This document shows, in pieces, positions 35,401-46,881 of a DNA stretch of 64,000 nt (within the stretch, counting starts at the first letter, position 1; every line of letters begins with the position of its first letter). A model generated the notes under the pieces. It did not search any database, had not been told where the DNA came from, and saw only the letters and a program-made list of their open reading frames with translations. Both the position numbers and the translations under genes were made by a program. The stretch comes from Aurifilum marmelostoma (lineage: Eukaryota > Ascomycota > Sordariomycetes > Diaporthales > Cryphonectriaceae), in the NCBI GenBank assembly GCA_027559495.1, contig JAMXSV010000004.1, forward strand, positions 3,089,001 through 3,153,000, given 5' to 3'.

Positions 35401-37741
35401 TGGTGAGGCCCTCCTCAATGGTCTTGCGCTTCAGATCCGGCTCGCCCTCGGCCATCTCCCGAAGCCAAGTGGCAATGCTGCTCAAGGCCCAAGGCTCGGA
35501 GCAGCGCTTCCAGTCACCAGAACTCAGCTTTTCAGGGATGAATTTCTTCTTGCGCCCACTTGGCAATGTGATCAGATCATACGCCATTGGCGACGGGGTT
35601 CCCGTCTCATAGCCCTCAAGGGGTGTACCAAGCTGCGAGCCATTGTGCTGATGTTGCTGCTGCCGCAGTGCCCTCTTGCGCTCTTCTGCAGCGTCTGTCC
35701 TTGATCTTCCAGGGACCTGAACCGCGGGTGTTGTGGTATGGCTCGATAGCGAGATGGATCTCTCGACTTGTTGCTGGTGAGTCAATGGCTGATGACCGAC
35801 ATCGAAGCCATCGGCACGTTGCATCCTTGAGTCGCTACTGAGCGAATAGCTGTGTTGACTTGGCCCCCGGCTCGGTGACTGCACCGAAAGCGAGGGGCTG
35901 GAATCAGATCCGCCAGGCAGAGCTGGTAACGGGCGGTTGGACAGCCCTGGGTGGAAGAAGAGATCAGGGAGGTCTTCCTTGATCGGAGAGTCGCTGCCGC
36001 TCGCACGATCATCGCCCTCGTCGAAGCTGCGGCGCTGGGCCGTGGGAGCCTGCAAGCCGCCAGTATCGCCGTAGTCCACATTGACGGCTACCCCATAGTA
36101 ACCCCCATCGTCACTGTCGTCATCTGGATACGGTAAATTTTGCTCTGTTGGAGGGGGCGGCAGCGGTCTTTCGCGGCTTTGAAGCGACGTTGATCTTCCC
36201 GGTGGCGAAGCGGCATTATTGTCGTACGACAGGTTCAGATTCGGTGTGTAACCTCCGCTCAAGGCTGCAAGATCCAGTGCACCGGCGTACTCGCTGTCGC
36301 TGCCGCTGGGTTGCTCCTCTGGGGGAGCAGGCAGCGAGGATGTCGATACTGGGTGACTGGGTGGGTATAATGAATATGACGTGTTTCCACTGAAGCGACG
36401 GTCTGTCATTTCGTCCTCTTGCATCATGGCCAGACCGGCGGCTCCATCACCATCGCTGTCATCGTCCTCCAAGAAGGTGCCTGGCGTGCTACGACTGTTG
36501 AGCGTAGACGCGTTCGAGTTGTACCGACCCACGCCAGTGCTGATAGTCCCCTGCATAGTCGACGCTCGCGAATCAAAGCTCGTGCGAAGCCTGTCCAGAT
36601 CGTCGTCGGATAGGTTTCCATTGATGGGCGCGGGTCGGGACGAGTGACCACCACCACCACCACCACCACCACTACTTTCTCCACCAAGATCGTTGAAGAT
36701 GTCCTCCATTAGGCTTTCCTGCGCCGACTGCTCATTAGAAAAGTACGTAAGACCCGGATCGCCTGCCCTCTCGTCTGGGGTAAAGTCTGTCGGTCGACTT
36801 GGGAGCGGAGCGTTGGTCGGATGTCTGGCGAGACCTGGGGACGAAGGCTGATCATACACGGGAGGCGATGGGGCCGGCGACGTATGTGAGGTCTGGCGCG
36901 TTCGAGAAGCCACAAACGCCGCGTTGGGATCTGCTGCTGAGTAGTTTGGCCCAACAGGCATCTGAAAGGTCCCGGCATATGGCGCCTGGGAACCTCCATA
37001 TGAAGGGCCCTGCGGGGACGTGGTTGTTCCGTTGGACTGGTGGAGGCCGCCCGTCCAGGCAGCCCCAAAGGGCGTATGCGGCACAGATGGTGTTGAGTGT
37101 GACGAGTACTGAGGGCTCGGCAGACTGGGCGCATACTGCGAGTTGCCTCCTGCTCCTCCTGCATGCATCTGCGGTGACACGACTTCGTGATGGTTATACG
37201 TGGGACTGTATGGTGGGTTCGCCGGCTGGGAAGGATACGGCGCAGCCGACTGCTGAGACGCCATGGAATTGGTGTATGCATGTCCGTACTGGCTGTATCG
37301 GTGCTGGGTCGGGCTGACGCCTGCGTAGGCCGACGGGTCGTAGGCGGCGTGATTATAGGTCGTGGGTTGCGGGGTGTAGCTCGTGGGATGGGCTGTTGTC
37401 GGCGAGGCATATCGCGCGGCCGGGTGGTAGGGCAAGGTGGTCGAGCTCGATCTCGCAAAGTCTTGTGGGTTGTATGTTGTCGGCGACAGGGGCGCCTGTT
37501 GAGCCTGGTTCTGATATGACTGTGGTTGGTAGCCAGCTGCCGAACCAGTCGGGCTCGTCATGTATGCCTCGGCCTGCCTCCCCACGGCAGGACTGTGATG
37601 GCGAGCCGGGTCGCCAGCAGTGTCGTCGCCCTCATTGTAGCTGCCCCTACGCGGCGGGTAGACATTCTGACCTTGGCCAGCAACAGGATACTGCACTGGA
37701 GGCAGGTGGCCGTAGCGCGGGTTGTTGCCTCTGAACGACAT
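32444..37741 (-). CDS. Rho1 guanine nucleotide exchange factor, Rom2-type (DEP-DH-PH-CNH)
   Basis: Large cytosolic activator, about 1720 aa, expected to load GTP on Rho1 and drive cell-wall-integrity (Pkc1-MAPK) signalling and glucan synthesis at growth sites. Three exons: 37741-34211, 34137-33472 and 33409-32444. The introns are 73 and 62 nt; the second has an ACTAAC branch site 12 nt before its acceptor. The first ~700 residues are disordered and rich in Ser, Pro, Tyr and Gln, with a poly-Gly tract. A DEP-like domain follows (about 739-850), then the RhoGEF/DH domain (about 900-1080, with NILHEIVTGEEDY and ITRLQRYSLLLD). A PH domain (about 1115-1300) and a C-terminal citron-homology/CNH domain (about 1325-1700) complete it. 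I chose MSFRGNN at 37741 over an in-frame ATG 17 codons upstream because the extra residues look like leader sequence. Confidence 0.93.
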
Positions 37742-40210
37742 GTTTGTTGGGCAAAGAAGATGAGAGAATAGTGGGGAGGATCGTCGTAGCAAGCCAGGAC
37801 GATCGTGTCCTAGACTTGTAACGTCAAGAGGGGGTCCTCACGGACAAGACGTCGGAGACGGGAGCAGCAGCACTGGTTAAAATGCCGCGCGGGTCTTGGT
37901 CAATCAACGCGCGCAGGAATCGAAGAGGGTGAAGAGTGCTCCTCTCTGTTCAGCAGCGTCGCTGGGGCCCAAAGCGCAGAGGTCGAGGGCGTGTGTGGGT
38001 AGCGAGGCGCAGGTCGAGGGGTCCCCAGATAATGTGTGTGCCGTATCAGCCACGAGGCCGAGGATCTCAGGCACCCGAGCCTTAGTAGCGGTCCGTCGGT
38101 CGAGCGAACGTAGGAGTCAGAGAGGTGACACAGGCTGTACGATGGGTCACGGCTGGTCGGATCCTCAGGTAGGCGTCGAAGGGTGAGGCAGAGAGAGAAG
38201 TGAGGTGTGTCGTCGGCCAGCGAGTGTCCTGCGCAGCAAGCATGGGCATAGATGCTGTCGCAGTGATTCGCCGTGCCACGCGTGGGTTATCGATCCGTTC
38301 AGGGCCCTGGCGCCTCGTCAGAAGGGGGGGGGGGTTCCCCGGCTCAATCGCGGTGAACACGGCTACTACTGCGTAGCGTGTACTATGCACACGTTCAATT
38401 CAGTGTTCGGTCATTCCCTGCCCGAGTCGGCGGGTGTCCAGGTAGGGTTGGGTCACTTTGGCTCCTCACCGGAGAGATGCAAAACGTGATCGTCGCTGAT
38501 GATGATGAGGAGGAGGATGAGGAGAAGGAGGGGAAGAAGGAGATAGATATTTCATTCTCAGCTAACGGCTTCAGGTTGTCGAGATTGCGCATCCTGCCTC
38601 GACTTGGGACTTGGACAGAATCCTTGAGGCGAGCTGGCCGGTCAGTGTTGGGACTGGAACGCTGTTGGGTGAGCGCTGTGCTGTGGCAGTAGTAAGCATA
38701 GCCCAGTTTAGCGGCTCCTACCACGACCTACCCCTGCGGGACCGTTATTCTGGTGGGTATACTCTAATCTCCAGGGGCTCCCCACAGAGTTACAATGGTA
38801 CTGTACGTGGTCTAGGATCTTCAGCACATAGGCTCTGGTACTAGAGTCATACGAAAAGGCCCAAGAGTTTCAGCTCCCAGAACAGTGGATCGAGCGCCTG
38901 GGCACCCCGATACCCCTTGTAACTGGGCACTTCCAGCACATCATGCTTCTGGTAGTCTTTACGCTGCTGCCCATCCTGAGCGCTGTTTTCCCCACTATCT
39001 CTGTACCCCATACGAGTCACTGTGCGTTTGCCTTCTCGCAATCCTCACTACAAATGGTGGCATTCGGAAACCAATTGGCCCACATACGAATACGCAACGT
39101 CAATTAATATACACCTTGGCATCCTGACGTACTTTTGAACTGTGTGCTATACATACTGCTGTTTCCCTGAACACTTGGTAGGCACGCTGTATGCCTTTGT
39201 TCGGCGAAATCAAAGTCCAGGTCATCAGATCATCTCTATCCATAGACGTACATATTCCCACAATCTACCCAGGTTAGTCCTTGATACTGGCTCATTGCAA
39301 CATTTCTGAGATTCGAGGACTGTAATCTCAAGCAATGCGTTATCTTTGAGGTGATTGGCATTGCTATAAGGCTATGCGGGCCTCGTTATGGGCTGGTGAC
39401 AAGGGCTGACAGTCGAACATTCGTCCCCCGTTGAAACATGTCATCCCATCAGAATCACAAGGTCAGCAATACCAAACATGTTTTGACCCAAGGCTCCACG
39501 CCTTTTTTCTTCTTCTGATCTTCTCTTCTCTTTGCATTTTTTCCCTTTTTTTCCCTTTTCTTTCTTCCCTTTTCCCCAGTCATAATTGTTTTGTTTTTGA
39601 TATCTGGTATTCGAGATGCAAGTCAGGCTTGTGACCGCTTACTGTGCCGGGCCAAGCCCAGTTCAGCGGCCGCGTGGGTGTCTACTTGGCTAGTGCACCG
39701 CCCAGCGTCACCGACACCGGCCGATGCACTATAACAAGCTCCGACAAATCAAACTCCCCTCTCGACCCCGCCTGGGAGGTGTGCCTTGTTGGGACTTGTG
39801 CTGCAATGAAAACAATGACAGTGACGGTGCCGGTGACGATAGTTAAAATGGCCAAAATATCCCAGAGTTTGTGCTCGTCGCAATTATTCTGCCTCTCCTA
39901 TTGTATATGTGATCGTCCTTGCCATTTGTTTGGGGAATATTTTGGAAGGGCATGAAGTCATCTGTAGCATCTTGCGGCAGTGTTGCTTAATAATAAATTC
40001 GCAGTATCATCATAGAGCGGGGTTCTGGATGGCGAATGTGGAGTTGCAAGCTCGCGGCGTCGGACTTTGGCCCTCAATCCAGTCCCCCATAAACTTCGCT
40101 TCTCCTCACTTTCCCTTGCCTTTCCCAGAACCATCAAACTCGTCGTTGCAAAGCCTGAGAACAACTGTCTATCATCACCAATATCAAATCAACCCAAAAA
40201 CACCGTCAAG
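37742..40210. promoter_or_regulatory. Divergent intergenic region, RhoGEF (-) and SOD1 (+)
   Basis: 2.5 kb with no supported gene. The RhoGEF leader and promoter lie at the left end and include a G11 run (38324-38334) and a purine-rich GAT/GAG repeat (38497-38545). T-rich sequence (39505-39600) precedes the SOD1 leader. The last ~60 bases before 40211 are CA-rich, like other leaders here. Confidence 0.5.
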
Positions 40211-41173
40211 ATGGTCAAAGCAGGTAAGAAGACTCTCTAGCTCCTCTACTGCCCCTCATTATATCATCAGAGCTCCGCCATAGCTCCAGGCCCGAGGAGG
40301 GGCAGCAGTTAGGGTTCTGGATGCACCGTTCCGTGCCATCCGCCGCACCTTGACGGTCCCTTGCCGAACATCATGAGCACCTTGATGGACATGGCCACCA
40401 GCTCAACCAGCTGTCAGTCCCTCGCGTGTGGGCCTGTCGACTCCTCAACCGTCGGGGGGCAGGTTGAGGCCTGCCAGCGCGGACCTTGTCGCCATTGCTT
40501 GCGTGCAACCCTTCCTACCTGACTGTGATCGTCCGGCTGACATTTGCCTATTCGCGGCCTCTAGTTTGCGTCGTCCGTGGTGATGCCAAGATCGCCGGCA
40601 CCGTGACCTTCGAGCAGGCCTCCGAGTCCGACCCCACCACCATCTCCTGGGACATCACCGGCCACGACGCCAACGCCAAGCGTGGCATGCACATCCACAC
40701 CTTTGGTGACAACACCAACGGCTGCACCTCCGCTGGCCCTCACTGTAAGTCCCAGCATAGCCTTCCAGCCTCCTCCTCGTTCTCGGAGCCAGCCAGCTAA
40801 CATACTTTCCTTTTTTCCCCTTTTGCTAGTCAACCCGCACAACAAGACTCACGGTGCTCCCTCTGACGAGGCCCGCCACGTCGGTGACCTGGGCAACATC
40901 GAGACCGATGCTCAGGGCAACTCCAAGGGCAGTGTCCAGGACAAGTTTGTCAAGCTGATCGGACCCGAGTCTGTCATTGGCGTATGTCGGCACCATTTTC
41001 TACTCCTACAGACCATATCCTCCAGCGATAAATATATGCTGACACACTCATAGCGCACCATCGTCGTGCACGCCGGCACTGACGACCTCGGCAAGGGCGA
41101 CAACGAGGAGTCCCTCAAGACTGGCAACGCCGGTGGCCGTCCTGCCTGCGGCGTCATTGGCATCTCCAACTAA
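40211..41173 (+). CDS. SOD1: Cytosolic Cu/Zn superoxide dismutase
   Basis: 154-aa enzyme that dismutates superoxide to hydrogen peroxide and oxygen, mainly in the cytosol. Four exons: 40211-40223, 40565-40744, 40830-40981 and 41054-41173. The first exon encodes only MVKA plus one base and is followed by a 341-nt intron; the other introns are 85 and 72 nt. All metal ligands and structural residues of the family are present: HIHTFGD for two copper histidines, GPHFNP and the Zn-loop HVGDLGN, and VVHAGTDDLG with the last copper His. The two cysteines of the structural disulfide are also present, as is the active-site Arg near the end in GGRPACGVIG. Length equals the usual fungal SOD1. There is no leader peptide, which argues against a secreted form. 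Confidence 0.97.
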
Positions 41174-42357
41174 GGGATTTTCTGCACGCCCTGTCGAGAC
41201 GGTGCAGCTCAAAGGTTCCTGCTGCGGCAGATTTGGGTGATAGCTTAGGGATGGACCAAAAGCCACTGATGTAGAGTTGTTGCAATGACAGAACAAGCAG
41301 ATTGTTGACCCCGCCGATACAAGTGTTCTCTGCTGTTTTTGGCATGTCTTTTGGAGGGAATATTAGCACTCAAGTCTGATACATCCAAGTCAATTGTTGT
41401 CCATGATTCATCCGTAGCACTTATGCTCATCGCCTAGCCCCTTGACTATAGCATCTGGTGTCTTCCACCAGCCGAGCTATGCCTTGGGTACAAGACCTAG
41501 GCCGGCCAAGCTTCCTTGCTTTAGGTGCCTAGACTGGCCCTGCCCTTCTGAGCATTGCTCAGCTTCACATGCAGTGAATTTAAACAAGTTCTGTCAAAGC
41601 CTTACATACTGTAGGACCCGAAGCCTGTGGTTCTATGCTCACAGTCTGGGGTGACCCAAAAGGGCTAGTGTTCAGGTCAGGGGCTCCACACTAGCTCTGG
41701 CCCACAAGTTTTGGAACCCTCACACTATGTGCACTGAACATCTGGCCAGAAGGTACGAGACACATACGACAGCTTTATAAAGACAGAACGACCACCTGCC
41801 CCCAAACGTGACCGCCGCTCTCTCAAAGGCTCCCTTCCATCATTTCTCTTTCCCCCCCCCTCTCTCTCTCTCTCTCTTTCTCTCGATATCCATTTGCTTG
41901 CCTGTTCATAATTGCCGCCAAACCCCTGCAGGCAAGCACTCTTCTGTCTCTACCCTTTTGCAAATTGGTATGTGCTCCCCTTGTCCCTTTTCACGGTCAT
42001 CTCAAGTACACATGGTTTTCTCCAGCATTTAGAGTATCTGGATATGTGATCCTATGCCAGTGGTTTCTCCAGACATAATCCTTTCTAAATCCTTCCCCTC
42101 CGCCATTTCCCTCCTGAGTTCATCTTTTGTGCCCCTTCCCCATCATAGCCCAGCACACACCTCGTGGCCTCCGACCGCCCTTCACCGTACGCCCCTCCTC
42201 ATCAAGTGCCGTACTGTAGCACAAACCCCACCTTTTCGCACAAAGCTCCATGTCAAACGCTGATGTCTTCTTAGCGCTGGTGCTCTGCAGTGTTTGCTAG
42301 ACAAACTTAGCACTTGTCATTCCTTGCAGCACTGATCCATTGCCCTCGTTCGTCACC
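41174..42357. promoter_or_regulatory. SOD1 3' flank and Tudor-SN promoter with a probable 5'-UTR intron
   Basis: A TATA-like TTTATAAAG lies near 41774 and a pyrimidine tract at about 41845-41885, followed by a GTATGT donor at 41968. A CCTTGCAG acceptor ends at 42329, 28 nt before the Tudor-SN start codon. This suggests a 362-nt leader intron. No protein gene is seen in the interval. Confidence 0.55.
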
Positions 42358-45021
42358 ATGGCTCAACCTACTGTCTCGGGTGGTTTCGGCAAGGTCAAGT
42401 CCGTCCTGAGCGGAGACACCTTGGTCTTGACGAACCCCAACAACCCGGCTCTGGAGCGTACCCTTTCGTTGGCCTATGTCAGCGCGCCCCGCATGAGCAA
42501 GGACGGCGATGAGCGCTTCGGCTTCGACTCTCGAGAATACCTGCGGGCGCTCACTGTCGGCAAGGTTGTCAAATTCAAGGTCAGCTACACCGTGCCCACC
42601 TCTCAGCGGGACTACGGAACGGCCGAGCTGCCAGGCGACATCGTTCTGCCCGACGAGCTCGTGAAGGCGGGCTGGGTCAAGGTTCGCGAGGACGCAGGAA
42701 GGAAGGAGGATGACGAAGGCATCCTGCAGCGAATCGACAATCTTCGCGAGCTGGAAAGCAAGGCCAAGAACGAGAGCCTTGGACTCTGGGCGACGACCGG
42801 GGGCATTGTCGAGGTTCAGAACGACCTTGGTCACCCCCAATTCCTCGAGGAGTGGAAGGGCAAGACTGTGGATGGTGTTGTCGAGCGGGTCCTCAGCGGT
42901 GACCGGTTACTGGTACGGATCCTCTTGTCCGACAAGAAGCATCTTCAGATCATGACCCTTCTGGCCGGTATCCGCACCCCTGCCACTGCGCGGCCACTTG
43001 TTTCAACCGGCGGCACGCAGCCAGCGGAGGAATATGGTAACGAGGCAAGGGCATTTGTCGAGGCCAGGCTGCTGCAACGACGCGTCAAGGTGCACATTCT
43101 TGGGGCGAGCCCCCAGGGCCAGCTCGTAGCTACTGTCCTGCATCCCAACGGAAACGTCGCCGAGTTCCTTCTCCAGGAAGGTCTGGCTCGGTGCAACGAC
43201 TTTCACTCTACTATGCTCGGCGACAAGATGGCCACGCTGCGCGCAGCCGAGAAGAAGGCCCAGGGCAACAAGCTGAGGCTTCACAAGAACCACGTCGCCA
43301 AGGCAGACGCCAAGGAATCCGAAATGACAGTCACCAAGATCATCGGCGCGGACACCATCATCGTCAGGACAAAGACGGGCGAGGAGAAGCGCATCAACTT
43401 CAGCAGCGTTCGTGGACCACGGACCAACGAGGCATCAGAGGCCGCCTTCAAGGACGAGGCCAAGGAGTTCCTGCGCAAGAAGATCATTGGCAAGCACGTC
43501 AAGGTTACCGTTGATGGCTCCAAGCCGGCCGCCGACGGATTTGAGGCCCGCGACGTCGCGACTGTCACCCAGAACGGCAAGAACATTGGCTTGATCCTGG
43601 TGCAGGAGGGATACGCGTCGGTCATTCGCCACCGAAAGGACGATACTGACCGGTCTCCCAACTACGACGAGCTGCTTGCCGCACAGGAGACTGCCAAGAC
43701 GGAGAAGAAGGGAATGTGGTCTGGAAAGGCCCCGAAGACCAAGACCCTTGTCGACGCGTCAGAGAGCTTGCAGAGGGCCAAGCTGAACCTGGGCACTCTT
43801 CAGCGTCAGAAGAAGGTCCCGGGTGTGGTGGACTTCTGCAAGTCCGGATCTCGCTTTACCATCCTGATCCCTCGCGAGGGTGTCAAGCTGACTCTTGTGC
43901 TGGCTGGCATCCGGGCCCCCCGAGCGGGTCGATCGCCAGAGGAGAAGGGCGAGCCCTTCGGCAACGAGGCTCTGGAGCTGGCAAACAAGCGCTGCAACCA
44001 GCGGGATGTCGAGATTGATGTTCACGACATCGACAAGGTCGGAGGCTTCATTGGTGATCTCTTTGTCGGACGCGAGAGCTTCGCAAAGGTCTTGGTTGAG
44101 GAGGGCCTGGCCTCTGTCCACCAGTACTCTGCCGAGAAGTCCGGAATCGCGGCAGAGCTCAACGCGGCGGAGAAGAAGGCAAAGGAGGGCCGCAAGGGCA
44201 TGTGGCACGACTGGGACCCGTCGCAGGAGCAGCAGGAGGAGGCGGAGGAGGAGGCGCCCGTGGAGACGGCGGCCAATGATGCTCCGGTGAATGTCAAGCG
44301 CGAGTACCGCGAGGTGTCGGTCACCAGCATCGATGACAACGGCAGGATCAAGATCCAGGAGGTGGGCCAGGGCACAGCCTTGCTGGACCAGCTGTCATCG
44401 AGGTTCCAGAAGTTCCACCTGGACCCCAAGAACAACATCCGCCTCAAGGGCGCGCCCAAGGCCGGCGACCTGGTGGCTGCCAAGTGGTCCGAGGACGGCT
44501 GCTGGTACCGAGCACGGATCCGATCCAACGACCGGACTGCGCAGCAGGCTGAGGTCGTCTTCATCGACTACGGCAACACGGAGAAGTTCCCGTGGAGCGA
44601 GCTGCGGCCTCTGGACCATGCCGAGTTCGGCACGCAGAAGCTGAAGCCGCAGGCCGCAGATGCCTCGCTCTCGCTCCTCCAGCTGCCCACGGCGCCGCAA
44701 TACTTCAACGAGACCAAGGCGTTCCTCACCGAGGTCCTCTCGAGCAAGGCCAAGTGGATTGTGAGCTACGACTTTGTCGATGCCAAGGAGGGCCTCACCT
44801 ACATCACGGTCTATGAGGACAAAGAACCCCGGCCCAAGGCACACGAATCGATCAACCGCGAGGTGCTGCTCGAGGGCCTAGGCATGGTTCCCCGGAAGCT
44901 GAAGGGTTGGGAGCGCAGCCCGGCCCTTGGCGAGATCCTAAAGGCATACAAAGAAGCGGAGAGCGAGGCCAAGGAGAACCGCGCAGGCATGTGGGAGTAC
45001 GGTGATCTCACGGAAGACTAA
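42358..45021 (+). CDS. Tudor staphylococcal nuclease (SND1/Tudor-SN)
   Basis: Single coding exon of 887 aa. Four staphylococcal-nuclease-like OB-fold repeats (about residues 5-145, 165-325, 330-470 and 495-640) precede a Tudor domain (about 701-760, with WYRAR, VVFIDYGNTE and WSELRPL). This domain is embedded in a fifth, split SN fold that ends in GMWEYGD. The protein binds structured and edited RNA in animals, is part of stress-granule and RNA-decay machinery, and acts as a transcription and splicing coactivator; roles in fungi are less defined. The repeats lack the full catalytic set of bacterial nuclease, as is usual for the family. MAQPTVSG at 42358 is the first good ATG; no intron is needed. 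An acidic linker (about 620-640) lies before the Tudor part. Confidence 0.95.
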   Translation: MAQPTVSGGFGKVKSVLSGDTLVLTNPNNPALERTLSLAYVSAPRMSKDGDERFGFDSREYLRALTVGKVVKFKVSYTVPTSQRDYGTAELPGDIVLPDELVKAGWVKVREDAGRKEDDEGILQRIDNLRELESKAKNESLGLWATTGGIVEVQNDLGHPQFLEEWKGKTVDGVVERVLSGDRLLVRILLSDKKHLQIMTLLAGIRTPATARPLVSTGGTQPAEEYGNEARAFVEARLLQRRVKVHILGASPQGQLVATVLHPNGNVAEFLLQEGLARCNDFHSTMLGDKMATLRAAEKKAQGNKLRLHKNHVAKADAKESEMTVTKIIGADTIIVRTKTGEEKRINFSSVRGPRTNEASEAAFKDEAKEFLRKKIIGKHVKVTVDGSKPAADGFEARDVATVTQNGKNIGLILVQEGYASVIRHRKDDTDRSPNYDELLAAQETAKTEKKGMWSGKAPKTKTLVDASESLQRAKLNLGTLQRQKKVPGVVDFCKSGSRFTILIPREGVKLTLVLAGIRAPRAGRSPEEKGEPFGNEALELANKRCNQRDVEIDVHDIDKVGGFIGDLFVGRESFAKVLVEEGLASVHQYSAEKSGIAAELNAAEKKAKEGRKGMWHDWDPSQEQQEEAEEEAPVETAANDAPVNVKREYREVSVTSIDDNGRIKIQEVGQGTALLDQLSSRFQKFHLDPKNNIRLKGAPKAGDLVAAKWSEDGCWYRARIRSNDRTAQQAEVVFIDYGNTEKFPWSELRPLDHAEFGTQKLKPQAADASLSLLQLPTAPQYFNETKAFLTEVLSSKAKWIVSYDFVDAKEGLTYITVYEDKEPRPKAHESINREVLLEGLGMVPRKLKGWERSPALGEILKAYKEAESEAKENRAGMWEYGDLTED

Positions 45022-45875
45022 GTGTTATCGTAGTGGATGATGGCACAACCTCCCGCCTGTCTTCATCACCCGGTCGTCCTTTACATATCACTCAATTGAA
45101 AACTTCCTACGGCGCGTAGCATTCCAAAAGGGAAAGAAATCAGGGGGACGGAAAACAAAAAGAGGCTTTGGGATGACGAGGGTGAAAAAAGGCATTGGAG
45201 GGCTGCGGATTGACTCATATGGAAAAGCATGCTGGCCAGGCAGCTGGTGAAAAAAAGGAATGACAGACTTAAGCGTTGCAGTTATTAGCATGCTTCTGGA
45301 CATACCGCCAATCTGCCATGACATCTCAAGACATCTTCTTGCTGTAATGCTCGTGTGTCCATCTGTGTTATTGTACCCTCTGTAAGGATTGTCTCGTGAG
45401 ACGTTACCACATGGCAATTCATCTGTGGCAAGGTGAACTACGTAAACATGATGAACCTCCAGGCGATCATTCTACAGGTCGTTTCGGCTCGCTGCGTGGT
45501 GGTTTCGATTCCTCTGGGTGATTGACGTCTTGTGATGTAACTCATGTCTACCGGTACATCCAAACAATGTACCTGCCATTGCGCGACGCGGACGATGAGT
45601 GTACTATGAGTGTTACTAATGTACTGCAATCTCGGACATCTTGAGATCAGTCCAAGTTGTTGGGCAGGGTGAGTGTTCTCCGCCCTCGAGGTCGTGCCTC
45701 GACCTGGTCTGGTCAGTGGTTACATCTGGCGGCGTGCATGGCCCTGCTTCCCTGCTCGCTAGAGCTGGCGGGAGGGTGGGCCGAAGGTGCGCCCGCCAAG
45801 CGTCTCGAAAAGCAGGACGCAGATCTGACGTCCGGTGCCGCGGCTTTCGAGTTGGATACGTACGTACTACAGTAC

Positions 45876-45898
45876 ATGTGTGTGTGTGTGTGTGTGTA
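45876..45898. repeat. (TG)n microsatellite
   Basis: A short TG dinucleotide run following a GTACGTAC stretch, in non-coding DNA. Confidence 0.85.
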
Positions 45899-46646
45899 TG
45901 ATTAAGAGCGCAACATCATCTCCTTGACCAGATTTTCAATTTTTCTGATCATATCGGCAGAATCGGTTGTTCCTTTACTTTTTGTTCTCTCTCTTCTTCT
46001 TTTTTTCCCGGGCATATTTGATGCATGGCTTAGACGCCTCAAGCGCGCTGTAGGCTTCAGGGTTCATGACAATTGGCCTTTCTTTTTCATCTTCTTAGGG
46101 GGGTGTGTGGGGGGTTTCTGGTTTCCAGGGGTCTTGCAGTATGCTGAGCCCTGTAAGGTTCCATGTTTGTCAGGGCCTCATTGAAGGGCTTACAGGGGAG
46201 AATGGCTGGAGGGGTTTAGTAGAGGGGGGGGAGGTAAGAGGAAGGTTCGAGGAATAGAGGGGCAACAGCACCGACCCCGCACCCCCCTCCCCTCCCCCTC
46301 CAGTGCTGCAAATGAGGCATGCATGGGACTGACGCCAGAATGAAGTCGAGAGAAGAAGGGAAAGGTACAAGCAGACAACAACATCTCGATCGGTGCAATG
46401 ACTCTTGATTGAAAAAACGGGAGGCGATGTGTCAGTTTATCAAATAAAGAAAGAAAAAAAATTTATTGGGCCTCGCCGGAGGACAGTTGGTATCTCGAGA
46501 GGCTCTGACGTAGACGGGCTCCATAATTTAACAAATATTATCCTCGCCCCCCCGAGAAAGGCGGCGAGGCGGGTGAGTGAGAGAGCTCATGTCAGGTCCG
46601 GGTCGGGTCAAGTTCGATACTTAAATGCCTCGACGGGCCATCCACA

Positions 46647-46663
46647 CCCCCCCCCCCCCCCCC
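46647..46663. repeat. Poly-C tract, 17 nt
   Basis: One of the two longest C runs in the window. It lies in the transaldolase promoter or leader. Confidence 0.85.
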
Positions 46664-46881
46664 TCAATCACCCGACTCAGCCGATCAACAGAAATTCTGT
46701 AAATTAACAACGTCAGTCTCCCCATTCTCCTAATCTTTCACCATCTTCGTCATTCTTCGTGTGTATTGACTTTCCTAGAACCCAACAACGCCACCAACCT
46801 AACCTTCACACCCCGCCATCACCATCACCACAACACCTCACATACACACACACACACAAACACACACCTCTCACAGCCAAA

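Larger units (their letters stand above)
45022..46881. promoter_or_regulatory. Intergenic region between Tudor-SN and transaldolase
   Basis: 1.86 kb with no supported gene. It contains a (TG)n run (45876-45898), a GTACGTAC palindromic stretch just before it, a C17 run (46647-46663) about 220 bp upstream of the transaldolase ATG, and a CA microsatellite in the transaldolase leader (about 46843-46868). Confidence 0.55.

Noticed and set aside
34868..35704. 278-codon plus-strand frame
   Set aside because: It is antisense to the RhoGEF DH/DEP region, with no family features.
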